A DNA stretch of 64,000 nt from a virus, in the IMG/VR virus record IMGVR_UViG_3300018424_007835, positions 1-64,000 of that record, one strand, 5' to 3'. The position numbers and the translations under genes are program-made. Below are positions 23,749 through 31,474 of the stretch, in pieces (position 1 is the first letter of the stretch; each line of letters opens with the position of its first letter). The notes under the pieces were generated by a model. It was not told the DNA's origin, ran no database searches, and saw nothing but the letters and a program-made list of their open reading frames with translations.

Positions 23749-24081
23749 ATGGAAATGAATGCGTATCAGGCTGCTGCTAGGGAAACTGCAATTTTTCCAC
23801 CCTCTCAAGGTGTTGTTTACACTACTCTTGGGTTGGCTGGCGAGGCAGGTGAAGTTGCGGATAAGGTGAAGAAGGTTATCCGTGACGGTGGCGGGGACTT
23901 TTTTAAGGACCCTAAGATTGCTGAAGATATTAAGCGGGAGCTTGGTGATGTTCTTTGGTATGTTGCTGTGCTTTCGGCAGAGTTGGGGCATTCGTTGGAT
24001 GAGGTAGCTTCTTTGAATATTGAAAAGCTGGCCGCCCGCTCACAGAAGGGTAAGTTGGGTGGTTCCGGCGACTACCGCTAG
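23749..24081 (+). CDS. MazG-like nucleotide pyrophosphohydrolase
   Basis: The 110-aa protein has the all-alpha NTP-PPase motifs: GLAGEAGEVADKVKK (ExxE) and KRELGDVLWYVA (ExxxD-type metal site). Phage MazG proteins hydrolyse (d)NTPs or lower host alarmone levels. AAAGGAAG lies upstream of the ATG at 23749. Confidence 0.9.
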   Translation: MEMNAYQAAARETAIFPPSQGVVYTTLGLAGEAGEVADKVKKVIRDGGGDFFKDPKIAEDIKRELGDVLWYVAVLSAELGHSLDEVASLNIEKLAARSQKGKLGGSGDYR

Positions 24082-24091
24082 CTGGAGATCA

Positions 24092-25024
24092 GTGGGTACT
24101 CCGGTTAAGGGCCGGGATGCTGACACTGTTCTAAAAGCAGCTAAAGCAGATTATAAAGTAGTACTTAGCCCTGTAACAGTTCCTCACCCGCTTGATTCCA
24201 ATATTTTGGTTGATGTACCGGGCCGCTTTTGCACAGGGCGTTTGGTGCCTGATGTTACCGTGGCAACTGGGTATCGGTTAGATAACTGGGAAGTGGTAAA
24301 AGACCGCTATGTCGTAGTGTCTAACGCTGAATTTTATGCCAGGACTGAAAAAATTGCTAAGGCGTTTGGAGAAAAAGCATATCTAGACAGTTGTGGGGTT
24401 TTGGATAATGGTCGAAAGTTTTTTGTTGTAATCGCTACTGGCACTTTAGAGTTTATTCTGGGTGGCGATTATGATTACATTGACAGCTATGTTGTGGCTA
24501 TGACCTCTCATGACGGGTCGATCCCTATTTGTTATTACAACTTGGACGTTCGTCGGCGCAATCATGCTGTGTATAGGTTTGAGTGTGGGAATGCTAGCTT
24601 TTCCTTAAGGAAAAGGCACACCCCAAATCATGGTGATAACCAAGTTGAAATTTCAGAAGTAGTGGGTTTGCGACGATCATGGGATGCGGCACTCAAGAGG
24701 GCTATGACACTCTTGATGACACCGCTTTCTACTGATAAGCTTCATCAAGTTTGCAATGCGCAATGGAATCCAGACTCGGTGTCCTCCAAAGCCCAACGAG
24801 AGCATGTTGATCATGTGCATGATACAATTCAAGATTTGTATTTGCGGGATTACAACTCTAAAGTGTATGGCCAAAGCAAGTGGGCTGCATTTAACGCTAT
24901 TTGTGAGTACATTGATTTTCACCGAGATATTCCCGTTTTAGAGGCTGCTCAACATTCTTTGGAAGTTGACAACTTCAACCACCGCACAAAGATTAAACTA
25001 TATGAGAAGCTTCTTCATATCTGA
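24092..25024 (+). CDS. DUF932-like phage/plasmid protein
   Basis: The 310-aa protein shows the DUF932 pattern: an early VLKAAKADYKVVLSPV, VPGRFCTGRLVP followed by VTVATGYRLDNWEVVKDRYVVVSNAEFYARTEKIA. The family is common in phages and plasmids and has no proven function. The start is a GTG four bases after GGAG, 10 nt after mazG. Confidence 0.75.
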   Translation: MGTPVKGRDADTVLKAAKADYKVVLSPVTVPHPLDSNILVDVPGRFCTGRLVPDVTVATGYRLDNWEVVKDRYVVVSNAEFYARTEKIAKAFGEKAYLDSCGVLDNGRKFFVVIATGTLEFILGGDYDYIDSYVVAMTSHDGSIPICYYNLDVRRRNHAVYRFECGNASFSLRKRHTPNHGDNQVEISEVVGLRRSWDAALKRAMTLLMTPLSTDKLHQVCNAQWNPDSVSSKAQREHVDHVHDTIQDLYLRDYNSKVYGQSKWAAFNAICEYIDFHRDIPVLEAAQHSLEVDNFNHRTKIKLYEKLLHI

Positions 25025-25038
25025 TAGGTGGTGTTGTT

Positions 25039-25308
25039 ATGAAAGTTTGGATTGATCAAGACTTGTGTACCGGAGACGGTTTATGCGAGGAAATTTGCCC
25101 AGGGGTGTTTGGTATGGGCGTAGACGGACTGGCCTACGTTAAGGAAGTTGACTGGCCCACAGTCTACACCACCGACGGTGTGAATGTTTCAGACGACCCC
25201 ATTTTGCAAATGGCTAGTGGACTGGCTAATGTTCCAGACGATTTACTTGAAGCGGTTATTGAGTCTGCAGAAGAGTGTCCTGGCGAGTGCATCTTCATAG
25301 AGCCTTGA
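25039..25308 (+). CDS. Ferredoxin
   Basis: The 89-aa protein has Cys10, Cys16 and Cys20-Pro in LCTGDGLCEEICP and a distal CPGECI near the end, as in single-cluster ferredoxins of Actinobacteria. A 45-residue acidic insert separates the halves. It would supply electrons to an enzyme in the cell; the PP-loop protein or the dioxygenase are only guesses. Its stop abuts the terL stop in the palindrome TGATCA. Confidence 0.88.
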   Translation: MKVWIDQDLCTGDGLCEEICPGVFGMGVDGLAYVKEVDWPTVYTTDGVNVSDDPILQMASGLANVPDDLLEAVIESAEECPGECIFIEP

Positions 25309-28300
25309 TCAGATTATAATTTCTATCTTCTTCCTTAGCCCCATTCCCAATCCGGCGCAAGTGTTAAAAGCGTGGACAGCGGCGTCAACTTGGTCATCGT
25401 GTACTTGGGCTTCGGGGAACGCCGATAGTTCGTCAACGAAGTCAGTGTTCCATGCACCACGTACTAGTTTTACGTTTCCATTGGCAACGGCTGCAGACAT
25501 TGGCTTTGCTCTAGTAAGTTTATCACCTGTGGCTCGCACACCTTTAAAGTCATAGCCTGGCAATACGTACCTGGCGTATTGGTCAATCAAGTTTTTACCG
25601 GCGCTTCCTGGTTCTTGTTCCATTTCTATACTTATTTCGACACCATCTTCTTCTGCGGTTTGCCGAATGAACTTTTCAACCTTTTCGCCTTTTGCCCGAA
25701 TTCTGCGTACATCAAGAATGTAGAATACCCCATTATCGAAGGCGGCGAGGCACCCAACGGTCCAGTCGGGGTCAGGGTACGATGGGGATGGTTCTGTTCC
25801 TGCAAGGTCCCAGAATCTGACAATCCTAGTATCTTTGCTAAATGATGGTATTTCTGTGAAGTCAATGACTTCAAAAGATGTGCGGTCAAACATGGAGCCC
25901 AATGCAGTTGACCACCAGTCACCAAACTCTAATCGTTTGCGCTCTACGGGGTCAAGCTCTTGAAGAACTGCCCGGTACGAGTCTGGATCAATGCCAGGGT
26001 TGTCGGTCAGCATAGATGGGATAAATATGCGACCGGTTTTCTCGCCTTCCACGAGAAAGCGCTGCCTAACCCAGTTTGGTGCCGGGTTCGTCGCCGCCCT
26101 CATACGCAGCGGCACTTGAGACAACGGCCCACTGGCAGGACGCCTGAGACGGGAGAACATGTAGCGGTAGTCTGACTCTCGGATTTCTGTAACCTCATCC
26201 ATTCCGATGAATTGAAACTCCGAGTTACCAGTCCATACAACCCTACCATTGTGGCGTGTTAGGAATGTGTGGTATGGTGGTACTGTAAGACAGTATACTT
26301 TCCCCTTGTAAGGAGTGGCAACAAGCGGCTGATTGTCAATGTTTAAGCTGATTCCAGTATCCATTCCAACTTTGTAAAGCAAATAAACATGGTATGCTGT
26401 TACACGACGCTTTTTACCGTCTGGTGTTACTGTGGAATCTTGACGTACATCAAGTGTTGCCCTAAATCCGCAGTGTTGGGCAAGTCGCATCACATCGTCG
26501 GCTAGTTGCTTAGACACTGTTACGTAATGAGCACTTTCCGGGGTTCTCCATGTCCCATCACCCTCCACAAGAGATTGCAGTAGCACTCTTGTTAGATCAG
26601 ATGTCCATGTAAAAACTTCGTCGGGTATACGTTTGTTGTGCGCTCCTTTACCAGTATTTTCGTCTAACCATTGTGCAAGTTTTTTATTACTTGTCTGCAA
26701 GTATCTAGGATTGTCGTACACATGCCCGCCCGACCTTTCAATAATTAATTTCAAATTATCTTTCTCTTGACGTGAGCGTTTGTCGTGTAACGCAATGTGT
26801 ATTTCTCCACCAGATGTACACCCTTCTGCGATGTACCACCCAATGAACGCCGCCCAATCCTCGGCAGTAAAGACTAAATCTTTACTTCTTTGATGTCCCC
26901 TACTTGATCCAGGAAATAGCGCTGCACCGGGATTTATCCCACCAGAAAACATAGCAGCCTGTGGAAATCTTGCAACTTTAGGTAGGTCTTCAGTTCTATA
27001 CTTTTTTAAATCTTTTCGACGTTGTGTGGATACCCACCATGTGTGATCACCCGTAGATGCAAAAGATACGTCTGATCCTGGTCTTGGAGAATATAGTGGT
27101 TCATCAACGTCATACTCCCATACGTGCGTCACACCTTTGTAATCCCATGTTCTAGTTTCAGGGTCCATAGATGCAACTTTTTCACCAACTTGAATTTCAT
27201 CTATTCGTTTCCAGCCATTATCTGTCATAACTTCTGTATCAGGTGCGAGCGGGCCTTTGTACCGTAGATAGTCGTTGACGTTATTTAGGTAACCGAATGT
27301 GATTCTAGCTCCCGATGGGAATGTGGCAGTGTACTGGTTGGCGTTCCAATGCACATCATCATATTGCATAATCCAGTCCCTGAACCTGTCCATCAGAGCG
27401 CCGGGAAGTGCAAGGTCGGCGTATGTTCTACGGAAGAGAATAGCTGAGTAGCCTGGCACGTCCACGTACTGTAATGCGGCCATAATTAGTGCGGAGGAGT
27501 TGTGTGTTGGGATTAAGTTTTCTGTGCAGAGGAACAGTTCATCTGGTGCGGATACTTTAAAGCAGCGCATATCGGTTGCTTCAACTCTTTCTGCTTTCTT
27601 TATGTAGCGGAAGTTGTTTGTACGACGTGTTGCGATAGATTGTGATTCAGCTTTTCTTGGAAGTTTAAACACTATTCTATTTGCAGCAAATTTTACCATC
27701 CACTTGGGACCACAGTCTTGACCGTAAAGCTTAGCACGACCTTCTCGAACATTAACCTTCATTCCAAGTGAACGAGCAAGATGCGCAACGCCATCAACTA
27801 AACCCTTATTAGTATTAGTAAACTCCACACTAGACTTTGATACGTTACCGTCAGTATCCATCAGACCTTGCAGTAATTCTAGGCGTTGCTCTTCCGATGC
27901 CCACAAGTAGTCATTAGGGATATGCTTGTTATTTAATAGATTGTTCTCCTTTAATAAATGCGTTAGGTTCTCTAGAGTAACAACTCTATAGTTTGGATCA
28001 CCCTCTCCTGATGATCGTGGTCTGCTGCTTTTAATTGCATATGGTGTGTTTTCCCATATTTCTTTATCTACTCCACAAATTGTGCCGCTGCGAGAAAACC
28101 CATCCCCCAACCATGCTCCTAGTGTGTATGGATCAATGGGTAGGTCAATAGATGCAAGTTCTAGTGGGAGTGTTACAGGAATAGCGTGGTTTGCTCGACC
28201 TCCACGAACTGTAAGTGTGTCAACAATCTCTTGCGTTGTACGCACTGTACCGGTTGGTGGTGGTTTACGGTTTTTAATAGATTCAACTTTGTTACGCTCA

Positions 28301-28782
28301 GCTACCGCAATTGACTTATATTGGCCTTGTGCGCCCGTAGCTCTTGATGGCCTATTCTGTCTGCGCATAGTCCTAAACGTGTCGTTTCGTTTTGTTAACG
28401 CCTCCAACTCTTTAGCGTCGTATGTTAACCATAGATGTTCGTCATTTGTAACTACTGTTGAACCGTCATCAAATGTAAACTTCCATCCAGGTACGTTTTG
28501 GATTTCAGACATCGCCAAGACAGTGTATGTTTTCCCATTTCTACCAAATACTGTGTTGCCTACTTCTATATCTCTTACTTTTTTAAATCCTTCGGGTGTT
28601 GGTAAAACTTCATCTAAGCTTATCAGCTTACCTCCACCGGCCGCTCCACCGAATAGCACTTCTTGTGCTTCTGTTTTGAGGAAAACTTTTTGTGTTATGC
28701 TTGGTTCTTCTACCCAGTAGTTGGAGCGTCGTGGCTCAAGGTATTGTCTGATTTTTTCCCAATCCTGGGCGTCTGTAGACAT
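25309..28782 (-). CDS. terL: Terminase large subunit with two inteins
   Basis: The 1157-aa precursor would mature to 438 aa. Extein motifs: Walker A GGAAGGGK plus SSAL, then SAILFRRTYADL, Walker B region EFQFIGMDEVTE (completed after intein removal), and the RNase-H-like nuclease with RFWDLAGTE, an ILDVRR strand and DDQVDAAVHAF. It cuts and pumps DNA into the prohead. It is on the opposite strand to the portal and the rest of the head genes. GGAG lies 10 nt before the ATG. No small terminase subunit was recognised. Confidence 0.95.
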   Translation of the reverse strand: MSTDAQDWEKIRQYLEPRRSNYWVEEPSITQKVFLKTEAQEVLFGGAAGGGKLISLDEVLPTPEGFKKVRDIEVGNTVFGRNGKTYTVLAMSEIQNVPGWKFTFDDGSTVVTNDEHLWLTYDAKELEALTKRNDTFRTMRRQNRPSRATGAQGQYKSIAVAERNKVESIKNRKPPPTGTVRTTQEIVDTLTVRGGRANHAIPVTLPLELASIDLPIDPYTLGAWLGDGFSRSGTICGVDKEIWENTPYAIKSSRPRSSGEGDPNYRVVTLENLTHLLKENNLLNNKHIPNDYLWASEEQRLELLQGLMDTDGNVSKSSVEFTNTNKGLVDGVAHLARSLGMKVNVREGRAKLYGQDCGPKWMVKFAANRIVFKLPRKAESQSIATRRTNNFRYIKKAERVEATDMRCFKVSAPDELFLCTENLIPTHNSSALIMAALQYVDVPGYSAILFRRTYADLALPGALMDRFRDWIMQYDDVHWNANQYTATFPSGARITFGYLNNVNDYLRYKGPLAPDTEVMTDNGWKRIDEIQVGEKVASMDPETRTWDYKGVTHVWEYDVDEPLYSPRPGSDVSFASTGDHTWWVSTQRRKDLKKYRTEDLPKVARFPQAAMFSGGINPGAALFPGSSRGHQRSKDLVFTAEDWAAFIGWYIAEGCTSGGEIHIALHDKRSRQEKDNLKLIIERSGGHVYDNPRYLQTSNKKLAQWLDENTGKGAHNKRIPDEVFTWTSDLTRVLLQSLVEGDGTWRTPESAHYVTVSKQLADDVMRLAQHCGFRATLDVRQDSTVTPDGKKRRVTAYHVYLLYKVGMDTGISLNIDNQPLVATPYKGKVYCLTVPPYHTFLTRHNGRVVWTGNSEFQFIGMDEVTEIRESDYRYMFSRLRRPASGPLSQVPLRMRAATNPAPNWVRQRFLVEGEKTGRIFIPSMLTDNPGIDPDSYRAVLQELDPVERKRLEFGDWWSTALGSMFDRTSFEVIDFTEIPSFSKDTRIVRFWDLAGTEPSPSYPDPDWTVGCLAAFDNGVFYILDVRRIRAKGEKVEKFIRQTAEEDGVEISIEMEQEPGSAGKNLIDQYARYVLPGYDFKGVRATGDKLTRAKPMSAAVANGNVKLVRGAWNTDFVDELSAFPEAQVHDDQVDAAVHAFNTCAGLGMGLRKKIEIII
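26224..27252 (-). other. Intein 4, in TerL before the Walker B region (343 aa)
   Basis: It runs from Pro (PLAPDTEVMTDNGW) to WTGN; splicing gives RYKG joined to SEFQFIGMDE. There is no nucleophile at position 1. Trp in block B (GDHTWW), Cys in block F (VYCLTV) and Thr in WTGN fit class 3. Motifs IGWYIAEG and LQSLVEGDG indicate a LAGLIDADG endonuclease. Confidence 0.88.
27499..28626 (-). other. Intein 3, in the TerL P-loop (376 aa)
   Basis: It runs from Leu53 (LISLDEVLPTPEGF) to IPTHN; splicing gives GGAAGGGKSSAL. Position 1 is not a nucleophile. Block B has EHLW, block F MRCFKV, and the end has Thr in IPTHN. LGAWLGDG and LQGLMDTDG mark the homing endonuclease. It shares its insertion point and end sequence with the primase intein. 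Confidence 0.9.
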
Positions 28783-28788
28783 ATGTGC

Positions 28789-28817
28789 TTGTCTCCTACC
28801 TGTTTTAACGGTAAAGT
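28789..28817 (+). promoter_or_regulatory. Leaderless promoter of the head operon
   Basis: TTGTCT (28789-28794), 17 nt, TAAAGT (28812-28817), six bases to the ATG at 28824. It overlaps the terL ribosome-binding region. Confidence 0.65.
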
Positions 28818-28823
28818 ATACCT

Positions 28824-28982
28824 ATGAAAAAATTTTTCACACGTTCGTCTGCTGCAAATTCTCTTATGGTAGCGGCCATTCTTTTGATTGGCGTTGGTGT
28901 TAGTATACTAAGTTTAGGGTGGGGCTTGGCAAGTGCTGGCGCTGCGTGTGGAATTTATGGATATTTGTTAGGGGCTGAATAA
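28824..28982 (+). CDS. Small membrane protein, 52 aa
   Basis: A basic start (MKKFFTRSS) is followed by one or two hydrophobic helices (LMVAAILLIGVGVSILSLGW and a Gly/Ala-rich second part). It is leaderless and its TAA overlaps the portal ATG (TAATG), so it is the first gene of the head operon. Confidence 0.7.
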   Translation: MKKFFTRSSAANSLMVAAILLIGVGVSILSLGWGLASAGAACGIYGYLLGAE

Positions 28983-30619
28983 TGGCTTGGAATTCTGGGG
29001 TGAATAAAGCGGTAGGTTCTCAGTTGGGGGCGGGGGAGAAGGCTGCTAAGATTTCGGTTGGTGCTCCTATTTCTTATAGTCCGTCAGTTCAGGTGAACAG
29101 TCAAATGAATAAGGGTTATTCTGATGGCTGGGATATAACGAAGGCTTATAAGGAAGCTATGGCAAAGGTGACGTGGGTTTACCGTGCTATTAATGTGATT
29201 GCTTCTAATCAAGCCAGTTTGCCTATGATTTTACGTAAGGATAACAGTCCGTTTGGTGAGATTGTTAACGATAATCCTTTGTTGAAGATTTTTAATAATA
29301 CCACAAATCTTGGTGAGAACGCTTGGGCGTTTAGGTCTAGGCTTAGTTCTCAGCTGCTGCTTAGCAGTCGAGGTGTTTTTGTTGAGGTTGTACGAGATCG
29401 TGTCGGTACCCCTGTTGCGCTACATTTATTGCCCCCTCAGAACACTGCACCCATTCCTGATGAAAAGAAGTTTGTGAAAGGGTTTGAGGTTAAGATTACA
29501 GCGTATCAGGCTAAGATTTTGAAGCCAGAGGATGTTATTTGGATTCGTCAGCCGCATCCTTTGGACCCGTATTTGTCTATGACGCCTATGGAGTCTGCGG
29601 GGATGGCGATTGAAGTTGAGACGTTGGCAAAAATTTATAATCGCAACTTCTTGTTAAACGATGGCCGCCCGGGTGGGTTGTTGGTTCTTCGTAGCGAGAT
29701 TGATGAGGCGGACAAGGAAGAGTTGCGCAGTAGGTTCCGTGGTGATCTGAGCCGTACCGGTGCTGTGGGTGTGATTTCGTCTGACGACGGTGCAGATTTT
29801 GTGGACACTGCTGCGAGCCCACGGGATGCTGCCTATCAGGCGATGCGTACTATTTCTAAGGAAGAGATTCTTGCTGCGTTTGGTGTGCCTGAGTCAGTTA
29901 TTGGTAACGCATCTGGTCGAACGTTTGCTAACGCTGCCGAGGAGGGCAAGGTGTTTTGGATGGAGACTATGGGTCCCCATTTGCAGTTAATTGCTCGCAG
30001 TTTTGATCGTATTGATGATACATATTTTGTGGATTTTGATACTAGTGGCGTGCCTATTATGATTTTGGCGAAGCAGGAGCGTGAGCGACATAATTTGACT
30101 GAGTTCCAGCAGGGGCTTATCTCTGTTAATGAGTATCGTGAATCGTCTGCTCGTAAGAAAGTTGTTTCAGAGCTTGCTGATTCGCTTTTGTCTAATCCTA
30201 ACTTGACTCCGGTTGGTAATACGGAGAAGCCTATGGTTAGCGAAGAACAGGGGGCTGTGCCTCCTGGTGCCCCACCAATGCCTGGGGCTCCGCCGATGGA
30301 AGGTGCCCTACCGGCTGACGGCGCACCCCCGATGACACCTGAGCAAGCGGCTCGTTTTGCGGCAGGCGCAGCAGTGCCTCCCCAGATTGAAGCTGGGGTT
30401 TCTTTGCAGCAGCAAGCCACAGCAGCGCTGCAAGAGCAGGTTACCGAATTTAGCCCAGAGGAGGGTGCGTTTGTACCATTTGGGTCTGTTCAAGGGACAC
30501 AGCAAATTGAGTTGCCTGCATCTGAAGTTCCTAGCGAGCTAGAGGAGTTGGAGGAGGATGAGAAGAGCCTCCCTTTAGATTTGAAGATAAAGGAGCTGGA
30601 GAAGCTTCTGCTAAAGTAG
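28982..30619 (+). CDS. Portal protein
   Basis: The 545-aa protein has the HK97-type portal pattern: KVTWVYRAINVIASNQASLP, LLSSRGVFVEVVRDR, DVIWIRQPHPLDPYLSMTPMESA, FLLNDGRPGGLLVLRSE, ILAAFGVPESVIG, and a Pro/Ala-rich then acidic C-tail. It forms the dodecameric DNA gate. A CCCTTTA heptamer near its 3' end may allow -1 frameshifting into the MuF-like frame. Confidence 0.93.
   Translation: MAWNSGVNKAVGSQLGAGEKAAKISVGAPISYSPSVQVNSQMNKGYSDGWDITKAYKEAMAKVTWVYRAINVIASNQASLPMILRKDNSPFGEIVNDNPLLKIFNNTTNLGENAWAFRSRLSSQLLLSSRGVFVEVVRDRVGTPVALHLLPPQNTAPIPDEKKFVKGFEVKITAYQAKILKPEDVIWIRQPHPLDPYLSMTPMESAGMAIEVETLAKIYNRNFLLNDGRPGGLLVLRSEIDEADKEELRSRFRGDLSRTGAVGVISSDDGADFVDTAASPRDAAYQAMRTISKEEILAAFGVPESVIGNASGRTFANAAEEGKVFWMETMGPHLQLIARSFDRIDDTYFVDFDTSGVPIMILAKQERERHNLTEFQQGLISVNEYRESSARKKVVSELADSLLSNPNLTPVGNTEKPMVSEEQGAVPPGAPPMPGAPPMEGALPADGAPPMTPEQAARFAAGAAVPPQIEAGVSLQQQATAALQEQVTEFSPEEGAFVPFGSVQGTQQIELPASEVPSELEELEEDEKSLPLDLKIKELEKLLLK
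30571..30577 (+). promoter_or_regulatory. Possible -1 frameshift heptamer CCCTTTA
   Basis: In the portal frame it reads C-CCT-TTA, the X-XXY-YYZ form. A slip moves into the frame that is open from 30562 through the MuF-like gene, whose only start is an SD-less GTG at 30655. No clear downstream pseudoknot was recognised. Confidence 0.35.
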
Positions 30620-30654
30620 ACTTTTCTTCTTGGGACGAAAAAACTCTGTATAGA

Positions 30655-31398
30655 GTGAACTCTTTTGAAGATAGGGTGTCTGCTGCACTTGATAAAATTT
30701 TTGATGAGCAGGAGCGTTTAGCGCTTGCCGCTGTTAACTCGGATGTGTCGAAGTCCATTCTAGCGGCTGGCGTCTCTGCTGGAGTTGAGAATATTATCAC
30801 TTCTGCTGATTTGAGACAAGTTTCCGAGAAGCTTCTTCCATTGATGCAAGATATTTATCGCAAAGCTGTTGAGGATACAGTCGAAGAGGGCTATGGCTCT
30901 GAAGTTAGTGAGCCTACCGAAACAGCGGCTGGGTCTCAACAGATTGTGGTTGTAAATAATTTCAATGATACTACGCAAGAAGAAATTAAGTCGGCGTTGA
31001 CTACTGCGGCTGTTTTGACCGACGGCGATGGCGGTGATGTGGATGTTGCTTTGAAGTTAGCTTTAGCGTACTCATTGATAAAGTCTATTTTCAATAAACT
31101 GCGGGCGTCTCGTAAAAATCTTATTTTAGAGACTGCAGTGTATGGTTCCTATAATCAGGGTCTTTTCGATGCCGCTGTAGCCAATGAGGTGGCGACATCC
31201 CGCACCCTAATGAAGCAGTGGGTGTCCATGTTGGACGGTAAGGTTAGGGACAGCCATAGGGCTCTCCACGGGGATAAAGTGCAGGTAGGTGCTCCTTTTT
31301 TTGTAAATGGTGTTGCTATTAGGTTCCCCAAGGACCCCCTTGCCCCTCCCAATTTAACTATTGGCTGCAGGTGCGTGCTTAAGTTTTCAATAAACTAA
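30655..31398 (+). CDS. MuF-like minor head protein
   Basis: The 247-aa protein ends with the MuF pattern: KQWVSMLDGKVRDSHRALHGDKVQVGAPFFVNG ... PNLTIGCRCVLKFS. MuF proteins sit at the portal and can enter the cell with the DNA. The only start in frame is a GTG at 30655 without an SD, 36 nt after the portal stop. The frame continues upstream without a stop to 30562, with coding-like sequence, so it may be a portal fusion made by frameshifting. Confidence 0.85.
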   Translation: MNSFEDRVSAALDKIFDEQERLALAAVNSDVSKSILAAGVSAGVENIITSADLRQVSEKLLPLMQDIYRKAVEDTVEEGYGSEVSEPTETAAGSQQIVVVNNFNDTTQEEIKSALTTAAVLTDGDGGDVDVALKLALAYSLIKSIFNKLRASRKNLILETAVYGSYNQGLFDAAVANEVATSRTLMKQWVSMLDGKVRDSHRALHGDKVQVGAPFFVNGVAIRFPKDPLAPPNLTIGCRCVLKFSIN

Positions 31399-31474
31399 AT
31401 TATATAAAGTCATATTTGAAGCCTGCCATTGTAGTGTAAGCTATTTTGGTAGGTCTAGTCTTTTTAGGAGAGTT

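Noticed and set aside
24020-24091. Upstream ATG start for the DUF932-like gene inside mazG.
   Set aside because: It would overlap mazG by 60 nt; a GTG at 24092 with GGAG fits better.
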